In this document: positions 16,882-24,510 of the stretch, piece by piece | How positions within the stretch are numbered: the first letter of the stretch is position 1 | Layout of the letters: the number at the start of each line of letters is the position of its first letter | Source: JAZSQT01 sp045538075 | Lineage (GTDB): Bacteria > Chrysiogenota > Deferribacteres > Deferribacterales > Mucispirillaceae | Direction of reading: 5' to 3' | DNA length: 47,889 bases | Assembly: GCA_045538075.1 (NCBI GenBank) | Contig: JAZSQT010000053.1 | Location: 1 to 47,889 of the forward strand | Notes under the pieces: model-generated | What the model was told of the DNA's origin: nothing | What the model saw: the letters and a program-made list of their open reading frames with translations, nothing else | Databases searched by the model: none | Program-made: the position numbers and the translations under genes

Positions 16882-16890
16882 ATTATACCA
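16882..16890 (-). promoter_or_regulatory. Extended -10 of Xre regulator gene
   Basis: TGG-TATAAT on the minus strand, ending 6 bases before the ATG at 16875. No convincing -35 at 17 bases was seen. The predicted +1 coincides with the A of the ATG. Confidence 0.45.
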
Positions 16891-16923
16891 CAAATTACGT
16901 ATTTCAACCATAATTAGAAAGTA

Positions 16924-16946
16924 TCATAAATATAATACATTTATGA
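16924..16946. promoter_or_regulatory. Palindromic candidate operator for the Xre regulator
   Basis: Perfect inverted repeat TCATAAAT (16924-16931) and ATTTATGA (16939-16946) with a 7-base centre. It lies about 34 bases upstream of the regulator's -10 and in the region divergent from the accessory genes. A weaker ATAAAT/ATTTAT pair follows at about 16950-16971. The half-site TCATAAAT recurs at 17741-17748. Confidence 0.45.
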
Positions 16947-17117
16947 CATAAATAATAAATATCATTTATATACGATAAAATATCTATATAACCATTAATA
17001 TAATACAAGTTTAATTTTAAAATATATATTGCAATTACTGCTCTTTTTAGTTATATTTACTACTCATTTAAACAGTAATTAATAAATTTAATATAAATAA
17101 ATCATATTTGGTGTAGT

Positions 17118-17510
17118 ATGAAAAAAATACTTATAATCCTTATATCGTTGATGATTTATCCAGTTACACTTTTTGCTAAAGATTTACTAATTTTTGGTGA
17201 TAGAAATCATGATGTATTTTTAGGTTGTATAACGTGTAACGAATATTCATCAAAGTCAATATTTAACAGTATGTCTAAATTTGGTTTTGAAAATAGTTAT
17301 GGTTTATGGAATTCTTACGGCAAATATAAAAATGAATATTCCTCAACATCTGCTTGCAATGAATATGGATCATATCCCCCAGTTGTAGTTGATACAGATG
17401 GAAATTACTACGGAAAATTTACTATAGATGAATACGATAGAAAAAGTGTATGTTACGATAAAGATAACGATTTGTGTAAACTTGTAAATCTACTATGTCA
17501 ATTAGATTAA
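17118..17510 (+). CDS. Small Cys-containing exported protein of unknown function
   Basis: The 130-residue protein has a signal peptide (MKKILIILISLMIYPVTLFA, cleaved before KDLL). The mature part contains FLGCITCNEY, then repeated short units of the form [SNE]-x-[YF]-[GS]-x-[YW] (NEYSSKS, NSYGLWNSYGKY, NEYSSTSACNEYGSY). It ends with PPVVVDTDGNYYGKFT. I recall similar unnamed bacterial proteins sharing the LGC-x-x-C-x-E-[YF] opening and the VDxDGNxYG[KY]FT ending. Five of its six cysteines (the CITC pair, one in SACNEY, and the C-terminal ones) could form disulfides after export. The next ORF, a 48-residue membrane peptide, follows after 17 bases. Function unknown. Confidence 0.75.
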   Translation: MKKILIILISLMIYPVTLFAKDLLIFGDRNHDVFLGCITCNEYSSKSIFNSMSKFGFENSYGLWNSYGKYKNEYSSTSACNEYGSYPPVVVDTDGNYYGKFTIDEYDRKSVCYDKDNDLCKLVNLLCQLD

Positions 17511-17527
17511 AATAATTAGGAGAAAAA

Positions 17528-17674
17528 ATGGAAATTATACTTTTTTTAGCATTAATACCTTTTGCGTTATGGGGATTATGGATTATAATTACTGTTGTTC
17601 TACCAGCTATTATTGTGCTTGTTACAATAATTGTCATGGGTTTTATAAACTTATTCAAGAAAATATCTAATTAA
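17528..17674 (+). CDS. Small hydrophobic membrane protein (48 residues)
   Basis: Starts with an AGGAG ribosome site 6-7 bases before the ATG and encodes MEIILFLALIPFALWGLWII followed by a second hydrophobic run and the basic end FINLFKKISN. It would span the inner membrane once or twice with a cytoplasmic positive tail. It follows the exported Cys protein by 17 bases, so the two are probably co-transcribed. I know no family for it. The good ribosome site and operon position support it being a real gene. Confidence 0.6.
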   Translation: MEIILFLALIPFALWGLWIIITVVLPAIIVLVTIIVMGFINLFKKISN

Positions 17675-17883
17675 ACAATAAATTATTACTAATACAATGT
17701 TATATAAATATTTTGATTTAATGCGTATTTATAACATACTTCATAAATGAGTTGTATTTACTATAAATATATATTATATTTTAACTTGTATAGAAATATA
17801 TGAAATCTGGATTAAATTTATTATATAACTCATTGATAATTTTACGTTTAATTATTTATTAAATAAGGAGTTTTATAACTCGT
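17675..17883 (+). other. Intergenic control region before the helicase operon
   Basis: Non-coding. It contains an Xre-like half-site TCATAAAT at 17741-17748 and a distant inverted pair AATGAGTT / AACTCATT (17746-17753 and about 17826-17833). A GGAG at about 17867 serves the helicase gene at an unusually long distance (13 bases) from its ATG. No clear -35/-10 pair stands out in this extremely AT-rich DNA. Confidence 0.35.
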
Positions 17884-20046
17884 ATGAATTTTATTAATTA
17901 TTGCGATAGATATGACTTTTTAAATGAAGACAAAAAAGCATTAATAGAAAAATTAAATAATTTTTTATTAAATGAAAAAAAATATATATTTATAATTAAG
18001 GGTAACGAATATACTGGTAAAATTTTTATAATTAACTGTCTTACTGAATATTTAAAAACAATAAAAAAAGAATACCAACTACTTTCACCATTGTCTATAA
18101 TCAATAACGAACTAAAAGATAAATACGAAACAATCTATAGCCATATATATGATAATAGTTTTCCTTTTTTAAGCACTCATCATAAAAGCAATGATATTAA
18201 TAAAAAAGACAATCACCTATACATAATTAATTTAGCGTCATACATCTCAGATGAAAAAGATAATGGAAACCTGTTATTTGGTAGTGGCAAATTATTGAGT
18301 GATTTAATGAGTTTTATTGATTGTAAGAATAAAAAGAATAAAATAATTTTTATTGGAGATGATTTACTACTACCCCCAATTAACATGAATTCTTCTCCAG
18401 CTCTCAATGAAGAATATTTAAGAGAAGAATTTAAGCTTGAAGTAGAAACATATAAATTAACACATAACGAACTATCTCATGATAGTGGTATATATTTAAA
18501 TATATGTCCTATTATTAAATCAATTAAGCAAGAAACGTTTAATGAATTATACATTGATACAAACTACAAAGAAATAAAACATATTGATGAAAATAATTTT
18601 ATTCGTGAATATAAAGAAATATATAATGATATTCAAGATTATAAGCATATAATGATAATTACATATACTAATTATTTAGCTAAACATTATAATGAACTAG
18701 TTAGAAAAAATATTTTTAATAGAAAAGCAGATGATATTTACAAAGATGATATAATTATTATAAATTCTGGAAATTATTATATAGGAGATGTGCCAATCAA
18801 TAATGGAGCAATAGGAATAGTTACTGATGTGCAAGAAAGAGAATACAAAACTATTAATACTCCTTTTGGTGAAAAAAACTTTATTTTTAGAAACGTAACA
18901 ATATATTTTGAAGATATTAATTTTCAATACAAAGGGAAAATTATAGAAAATTTATTATACTCAGAAAATGCTGATTTAACTATGGAAGAAAATATATCTC
19001 TATATATTGATTTTATTGAAAGAAATAAAGAAACAAATATAAAATTACATCTAATTTATGAAGATATTTTAAATTTAATAAAATTAGATGATGAATATAA
19101 AAATAATAATGAATTTAAAGAAAGTTTTTGCAATAAGTTAGCTTCAGATTTAAGAAAATTACTAAAGGACAATAAATTACTTTGTAATAAATATAAAGAA
19201 GACTCATACCTTAGAGCATTTAGAGCTAAATTTGCACATGCAATAACTTGCCATAAATCTCAAGCTAGCACTTGGGATAATATATTTATTGATTGTAAAA
19301 ATAGTGATGATGATAATATCAACAACCAACTTAATGATTATTACTATAGATGGATATATACTGCAATAACAAGAGCAAAAAAGCAGTTATATTTATTAAA
19401 TGAACCAAAAATAAAATTTTTATCAAAAATAAAAAATGCGATACATCAAAAAAATATTGAAAATAAGAATACAGACCTATCAATCACAATAAATATAGAA
19501 AATGATATGGAGGAAAATAAATTCCAAATTATAACACCAATACAAGAAAATATTTATAAAAGTGTATTATCAGTGTTAAATTCATTAAACATAAATATTT
19601 CATCAATATCTCATCATAATTATCAAGAACAATACACCTTTAATGATAAGAATGAAACTTGCATAATACTTATACATTATAATAAGAATAATTCTATAAC
19701 TAAAATTCGTCCTAAAGATACAAATCAGCTATCATCAACTATTTGTGATAAACTTATTGTATTAGAAAATAAGACTTTTTCATCTATATTAAAAACTGAA
19801 AATGAGTTTGAATTTGAAAAAACATATCTTAAAGAGTTTTATACTTCTATTTGTAATTTACTTAAGCCTAAAGGTATCAAGATCCAAGATATAAAACATT
19901 TCAATTTTCGTGAAAGATATATTTTTACCAATGGAACTTTATCTTCTGAAATAGATTTTATATATAATAAAAAAGGACAATTTACTGATACTGACACAAG
20001 ACGTGATAGTTTAGCGATAGAAAAAATATTAAAGGAAATTTTATAA
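17884..20046 (+). CDS. RecD-like SF1 helicase with duplicated C-terminal domain
   Basis: The product is 720 residues. The N-terminal ATPase region has a Walker A-like KGNEYTGKI (39-47), in which the usual Ser/Thr after GK is Ile47. The Walker B/motif III region IIFIGDDLLLPPI (154-166) matches the GDxxQLPPI of RecD/Pif1 helicases. An SH3-like insertion (about 288-350, with NNGAIGIVTDV) precedes the UvrD_C_2 motifs HAITCHKSQAS (452-462) and YTAITRAKKQLYL (492-504). Residues 559-607 and 655-703 are two copies of a small module sharing [HK]-x-[FN]-x-[YF]-x-E-[QR]-Y-x-F. A TPR protein gene follows after 11 bases. The family is RecD-like with no assigned role; defence or replication-associated surveillance is an inference from context. 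Base composition is even more AT-rich than the neighbours, suggesting transfer. Confidence 0.85.
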   Translation: MNFINYCDRYDFLNEDKKALIEKLNNFLLNEKKYIFIIKGNEYTGKIFIINCLTEYLKTIKKEYQLLSPLSIINNELKDKYETIYSHIYDNSFPFLSTHHKSNDINKKDNHLYIINLASYISDEKDNGNLLFGSGKLLSDLMSFIDCKNKKNKIIFIGDDLLLPPINMNSSPALNEEYLREEFKLEVETYKLTHNELSHDSGIYLNICPIIKSIKQETFNELYIDTNYKEIKHIDENNFIREYKEIYNDIQDYKHIMIITYTNYLAKHYNELVRKNIFNRKADDIYKDDIIIINSGNYYIGDVPINNGAIGIVTDVQEREYKTINTPFGEKNFIFRNVTIYFEDINFQYKGKIIENLLYSENADLTMEENISLYIDFIERNKETNIKLHLIYEDILNLIKLDDEYKNNNEFKESFCNKLASDLRKLLKDNKLLCNKYKEDSYLRAFRAKFAHAITCHKSQASTWDNIFIDCKNSDDDNINNQLNDYYYRWIYTAITRAKKQLYLLNEPKIKFLSKIKNAIHQKNIENKNTDLSITINIENDMEENKFQIITPIQENIYKSVLSVLNSLNINISSISHHNYQEQYTFNDKNETCIILIHYNKNNSITKIRPKDTNQLSSTICDKLIVLENKTFSSILKTENEFEFEKTYLKEFYTSICNLLKPKGIKIQDIKHFNFRERYIFTNGTLSSEIDFIYNKKGQFTDTDTRRDSLAIEKILKEIL

Positions 20047-20057
20047 GGTGAATTATT

Positions 20058-21746
20058 ATGAATATAGAATTTACAACTAAAGATATTACTAATGCAAGAA
20101 AAAGTGGGGATTTAGTAAATGCATATAAAATGTCAAAAGTTTTAATTAAAGAATACCCAGATGATGAATGGGTAATAAGAGCCTATGCTTGGACATTAAT
20201 TGATCTTTGTAAAAAAGAAAAAAATAATGAGAATAGTGAGAATTTAAAATATTTTATTAATGAACTTAATAGCCTAAATATTCAAGAAGATGATGAAATA
20301 CTTTATAAGCAATATAAATTTGTTTTAAACTTTAATAGCGAATTTCAAAATAATATGAAAAAAGCATATGTTCATAGTAAAAATGGTGAACATAAAGAAG
20401 CATTATCAATATATAGCAAATTGAATTTAGATGAATTTAATGATTATGATTACAAGTCTTACGCATGGGAGATATATTATAATATAAAAGAATCTACTTT
20501 TATAGATGTAAAAGAATTTAAAAAATACTTAAATATATATTTTAAATTAAATATTGAAAGACCAAGTAAAGTTCACTCGCTCATACTTGTAGAAACTATC
20601 AAATATCTTGAAACCAACGAAATCAATGATGTAGATTTTAATTTTTTTGATTTTTTAAAGTTATGGGATATAAATAATTTTATGGAAGAAGATTATGAAG
20701 AAAATGTCTTTACCAATAAAGATGGAAAAAAAATCACATATTCTCCATTAGTTGTAAAAGCAGTAAAAAAAGCATCTGGTTATTTACAATCTCTTCCGAA
20801 AATAGATTGTGATATTACATGGTTTATGGAATTTTTAAAATCATTATTAGAAAAAATAAATGATGTGTGGTTAATTAGAAGTTACGCACTTTTATGCTAT
20901 AAATTAGGCGAAAAAGATACAGCAATTAGCAAATATAAAGCAATATCTGTAGATCTTAATAGTAAAAGTTATTACTGGAAAGAATTTGGAGATATGTTTA
21001 GAAATGATAACATAGAACTAACAAAAGCAATGTATATAAAAGGAGTGTCATTAGATAAAGATGATTTTACAATTAAAATTAGATTAAAACTTGCAAAACT
21101 ATTTTACGAAATCAATGATTTGCCTCAAGCAAAATATCATATTGATAAGTATATTTCCCATAAACAGGAAAAAGGTCACAAGATAGATAATGATGCATTA
21201 GATATAGAGAAAAAACTTAAGGATATTAAAGCAGTTAATAATAACAATTTACTTAGAGAAGCTAATAATTTAATAGATGATTTTTTATACTCAGATATAC
21301 CATGGATAGATTGTGTATTAATTAATTCCTTTAAAAACAAAAAAAATAAAACAGTATATAAGTTTACTAATTTTAGTGATACAGATATAGAAGTTACTGC
21401 AAAAGAATTTGAAAAAGAGCAGGAGTTATACTCATCATACAGATTTAAAATTATTAAAGATAATAATGGTAAAAAAAGAGTAGTAAAAAAAGAAAAGATA
21501 GATATAGATATTAATAATTTTGACGTAAAACCACCGTATAAAAGTGCTACAGGAGTAATAAAACTTTGTAGCAAAGATAAATCATCAAATGAAATAGATT
21601 TTGGTTTTGTGTCAAATATTTATGTTTCAAAAAAAATATTAACTTTACTAAATATTAACGAAGAAGTGGAACTTTTTATAATTGCAAAAAAAGATGAAAA
21701 AACAAATAAAGACAATACTATTTATGCAAAAATAATAGATAATTAA
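20058..21746 (+). CDS. TPR protein with OB/cold-shock-like C-terminus
   Basis: The product is 562 residues. The N-terminal half (about 1-370) is built of helical repeats of TPR type: the opening FTTKDITNARKSGDLVNAYK followed by YPDDEWVIRAYAWTLIDLCK, a second pair near 95-135, and further repeats near 265-365 (WLIRSYALLCYKLGEKDTAI and others). The C-terminal region (about 410-562) is beta-rich and ends with IDFGFVSNIYVSKKILTLLN, a pattern like cold-shock/S1-type OB domains (G-F-V-x-x-[IV]-[FY]-V). I infer nucleic-acid binding. It is 11 bases downstream of the helicase gene with GGTG as ribosome site, so the two are probably translated together and may act as a complex. Confidence 0.8.
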   Translation: MNIEFTTKDITNARKSGDLVNAYKMSKVLIKEYPDDEWVIRAYAWTLIDLCKKEKNNENSENLKYFINELNSLNIQEDDEILYKQYKFVLNFNSEFQNNMKKAYVHSKNGEHKEALSIYSKLNLDEFNDYDYKSYAWEIYYNIKESTFIDVKEFKKYLNIYFKLNIERPSKVHSLILVETIKYLETNEINDVDFNFFDFLKLWDINNFMEEDYEENVFTNKDGKKITYSPLVVKAVKKASGYLQSLPKIDCDITWFMEFLKSLLEKINDVWLIRSYALLCYKLGEKDTAISKYKAISVDLNSKSYYWKEFGDMFRNDNIELTKAMYIKGVSLDKDDFTIKIRLKLAKLFYEINDLPQAKYHIDKYISHKQEKGHKIDNDALDIEKKLKDIKAVNNNNLLREANNLIDDFLYSDIPWIDCVLINSFKNKKNKTVYKFTNFSDTDIEVTAKEFEKEQELYSSYRFKIIKDNNGKKRVVKKEKIDIDINNFDVKPPYKSATGVIKLCSKDKSSNEIDFGFVSNIYVSKKILTLLNINEEVELFIIAKKDEKTNKDNTIYAKIIDN

Positions 21747-21867
21747 AAATAATTGCAGTTAAAATTTAATACTAATTTTACAATATAATACTTGTAAATA
21801 TTGTTTTAATATTTTTAAAATTAAATTTATAAAATAATTTTGTCTAATACACCTCCCCTATTTAAAT

Positions 21868-21913
21868 TAAGGCGACCCCCATTTATCAGATAAATAAATG
21901 GGGGTTTATTATA
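21868..21913 (+). repeat. Hairpin element, copy C
   Basis: TAAGGCGA, then CCCCCATTTAT, a 7-base centre and ATAAATGGGGG (21876-21904), then TTTATTAT. In sense orientation it follows the TPR gene, so it could terminate that operon. On the minus strand it faces mce. Related copies are at 106-141 and 5395-5429. Confidence 0.75.
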
Positions 21914-21924
21914 AATATAGAAAA

Positions 21925-22326
21925 TTAATGACCGTGTTGAGCAAGCTCTGTTAAAACTCCATTTGCTCCTTTTGGGTGGACGAAAGCTACTAACATATTA
22001 TGAGCTCCTGGAACTGGCTCGTTGTTAATTAATGGAACTCCAGCTGCTTTTAATTTTTCAAGTTCAGCAGCAACGTCATCAACTTCGTAACAAATATGAT
22101 GAATACCTTCTCTATTTTTTTCAAGATATTTTGCAATAGGGCTATCTGGAGAAGTTGCTTCTAACAACTCTACATTAGTTTCGCCAATTTTTAAAAAAGC
22201 TGTTTTTACTTTTTGGCTTGGCACTTCTTCAACATGACCTACTTCAAGACCTAATGCAGCATAAAATTTAACGGCTTCGTCAATAGATTTAACTGCTACG
22301 CCAATATGGTTGATTTTATTTAACAT
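21925..22326 (-). CDS. mce: Methylmalonyl-CoA epimerase
   Basis: Interconverts the R and S forms of methylmalonyl-CoA (propionate/succinyl-CoA metabolism). The start chosen is the ATG at 22326 (MLNKINHIGVAV), with AAGGAG seven bases upstream; an earlier ATG at 22344 lacks one. The 133-residue protein is a VOC-fold enzyme. Metal ligands are visible as His in NHIGVAV, His in GIHHICYEVDD and Glu in GVLTELAQ. Partner mutase genes are not in this window. It lies 50 bases after pcrA. Confidence 0.92.
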   Translation of the reverse strand: MLNKINHIGVAVKSIDEAVKFYAALGLEVGHVEEVPSQKVKTAFLKIGETNVELLEATSPDSPIAKYLEKNREGIHHICYEVDDVAAELEKLKAAGVPLINNEPVPGAHNMLVAFVHPKGANGVLTELAQHGH

Positions 22327-22376
22327 ATCTTTCTCCTTACGCATAAAAGCGATAATAATTATTACTTTTATATATA

Positions 22377-24491
22377 CTAACGTATTTTTAAAAAACCTGC
22401 CAATATTTTTTTCATACCACCTTTTTTAAATTGAACAGTTGCTTTTTCGCTTATACCTACTCCTTCACTCGCTATAACTACACCATCACCAAATACTGCA
22501 TGACTAACTTTTGTAGCAACTGGAAATTTTGCCTTGCTACTAACTTGGCTAAAAAATGAATCAATTTGCTCCCTATCTTTATCACTTTTTGCCATATATG
22601 AATATTCTGAGTCAGTATTATTATCTAATTCTTTTATAAACCGTGAAGGTGTAGAAAGTTTACGATTACCAAATTGGTATCTTGATGATGCTCTTGTAAT
22701 ATAAAGCTCTTTTTTTGCTCTCGTAATGCCTACGTAACAAAGCCTTCTTTCTTCTTCAATTTCTTCTTCATTTTCTACGGCACTTCCTACTGGAAATACA
22801 TTTTCTTCAAGGCCAGTTAATACTACTATATCAAACTCAAGCCCCTTTGCAGAATGGATTGTCATAAGTTTAACAGTTCCATTGCTTTCTTCATCTGCTG
22901 AAGTAACAAGAACAGTATTAGAAAGGAAATCTAATAAAGTAGCATTTTTATTATCATCTTGAAAGGCAGCTGCTGCTGAATATAATTCTTGTATATTATC
23001 TATTCTTCTTGAAGCCTCATCTTCTTCTTCAAAATGTTTTAAATAATCGTAATAATTTGAGTTTGAAAGAATAAAATCTATTTTATCTTTTATTAATTCT
23101 ATATTATCTAATGCTTTTATTGTATCAATATAATTTTTTATAGCTCCAATATTTTTTTTATTAACTGGAGAACTTTCTAATGCTTGTAATAAATCTATAT
23201 TATTATCTATTGAATATTTAATAACTTTATCAATACTAACATCACCTAAACCCCTTGGAGGATTTTTTATACTACGTTTAAAAGCTGCTTCATCATGTTT
23301 ATTAGTAAAAAATCTTAAATAACTTAAAATATCTTTTATTTCTCTTCTTTGATAAAAACCTATACCACCTATTATTTTATATGCAATTCTTCTTTTATTT
23401 AAAGCTACCTCAAAACTTCTTGATTGAGCATTTGTTCTATATAAAACGGCAATTTCTGATAAATCCTTGCCCTCACTTTCTGCTTTTGCAGCAATATCTG
23501 CAACAAATTCTGCTTCTTCAACTTCATTTTTCATTTTTAAAATTTCAACAATACTATCGTATTTGCTACAAGCCTCTAAGTTTTTACCTCGTCTATATAC
23601 GTTTTTTTCTATTAACTGGTTTGCTTTATCTAAAATTTTGCTACCACTACGGTAATTTTCTACTAATTTTATTTCACAAGTATTATCAAAATTTTTATCA
23701 AACTCTAAAATATTGCGAATTTCTGCTCCACGCCAACCGTAAATTGATTGGTCATCATCGCCAACAACACAAATATTGCCTTTTCTACCAGAAAGTAAAA
23801 AAAGAAATCTAAATTGGACAGAATTTGTATCTTGATACTCATCTACTAATATATATTGAAAAAGTTGTTTATATTCTTCTAATACATCGTTATGCCTTTC
23901 AAAAAGCCTAACTGTTAAAGCTAACATATCATCAAAATCTATTAAATTTTGTATTTTTAAGCTTTCTTGATATTTTAAAAATATATCTATAAAATAAGGA
24001 ATTACATCATTGGGAGTTTTATCATCAACGTAATTTTGAGTATTTTTATATTTGCTAATATAGTTTAAATATAGCTTGGCTGAAAATTTTTTAATATCAA
24101 GATTTAATTCTTTTATTACATTTTTTACGACACTTAATCTATCTTCTTGGTCTATAATACCAAAAAATGATTGCAAGCCTATTCTATCTCCGTCTCTACG
24201 TAAAATATTTAAACATATAGAATGAAATGTTCCCATACGAACACTTTTTGCCCATTCACCAACAAGCATTTTTAACCGTTTCTTCATTTCTTCTGCTGCT
24301 TTATTAGTAAAAGTTACTGCAAGTATATTGTCTGCTGGGACGCCTATTTTACTTATAATATACGCTATACGATAAGTTATAACTCTTGTTTTGCCTGTGC
24401 CAGCTCCAGCTAATACTAATACTGGACCTTCTGTTGTTGTAACGGCTTTATATTGACCTTCATTTAAATCTTTTGCAAAATTGTTATCCAA
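22377..24491 (-). CDS. pcrA: ATP-dependent DNA helicase PcrA/UvrD
   Basis: The 704-residue SF1A helicase acts in repair and replication-fork maintenance. All motifs are intact: AGAGTGKTRV (Walker A), TFTNKAAEEMK (Ia), LVDEYQDTNSVQ (II), VGDDDQSIYGWRGA (III), VENYRSGSKIL (IV), MTIHSAKGLEFD (V) and YVGITRAKKELYIT (VI). The C-terminus has a Tudor-like segment (VSHAVFGDGVVIASEG), as in PcrA. The start is a TTG codon at 24491, with AAGGTG six bases upstream. No in-frame ATG lies close enough to keep the N-terminal NEGQYKAVTT Q-motif region. It sits 19 bases after the ClC gene. Confidence 0.95.
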   Translation of the reverse strand: MDNNFAKDLNEGQYKAVTTTEGPVLVLAGAGTGKTRVITYRIAYIISKIGVPADNILAVTFTNKAAEEMKKRLKMLVGEWAKSVRMGTFHSICLNILRRDGDRIGLQSFFGIIDQEDRLSVVKNVIKELNLDIKKFSAKLYLNYISKYKNTQNYVDDKTPNDVIPYFIDIFLKYQESLKIQNLIDFDDMLALTVRLFERHNDVLEEYKQLFQYILVDEYQDTNSVQFRFLFLLSGRKGNICVVGDDDQSIYGWRGAEIRNILEFDKNFDNTCEIKLVENYRSGSKILDKANQLIEKNVYRRGKNLEACSKYDSIVEILKMKNEVEEAEFVADIAAKAESEGKDLSEIAVLYRTNAQSRSFEVALNKRRIAYKIIGGIGFYQRREIKDILSYLRFFTNKHDEAAFKRSIKNPPRGLGDVSIDKVIKYSIDNNIDLLQALESSPVNKKNIGAIKNYIDTIKALDNIELIKDKIDFILSNSNYYDYLKHFEEEDEASRRIDNIQELYSAAAAFQDDNKNATLLDFLSNTVLVTSADEESNGTVKLMTIHSAKGLEFDIVVLTGLEENVFPVGSAVENEEEIEEERRLCYVGITRAKKELYITRASSRYQFGNRKLSTPSRFIKELDNNTDSEYSYMAKSDKDREQIDSFFSQVSSKAKFPVATKVSHAVFGDGVVIASEGVGISEKATVQFKKGGMKKILAGFLKIR

Positions 24492-24510
24492 GAAAGCACC
24501 TTAAAATTAT

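Noticed and set aside
17422..17658. 78-codon minus-strand frame
   Set aside because: It overlaps both the exported Cys protein and the small membrane ORF, which have good ribosome sites on the plus strand.
21176..21574. 132-codon minus-strand frame inside the TPR gene
   Set aside because: It is a long open antisense frame caused by AT-rich codons lacking stops in reverse. It has no start signals and overlaps a gene with clear TPR motifs.
23381..23812. 143-codon plus-strand frame
   Set aside because: It is antisense inside pcrA, rich in Leu, Phe and Gln as a mirror of the real gene, with no ribosome site or family resemblance.
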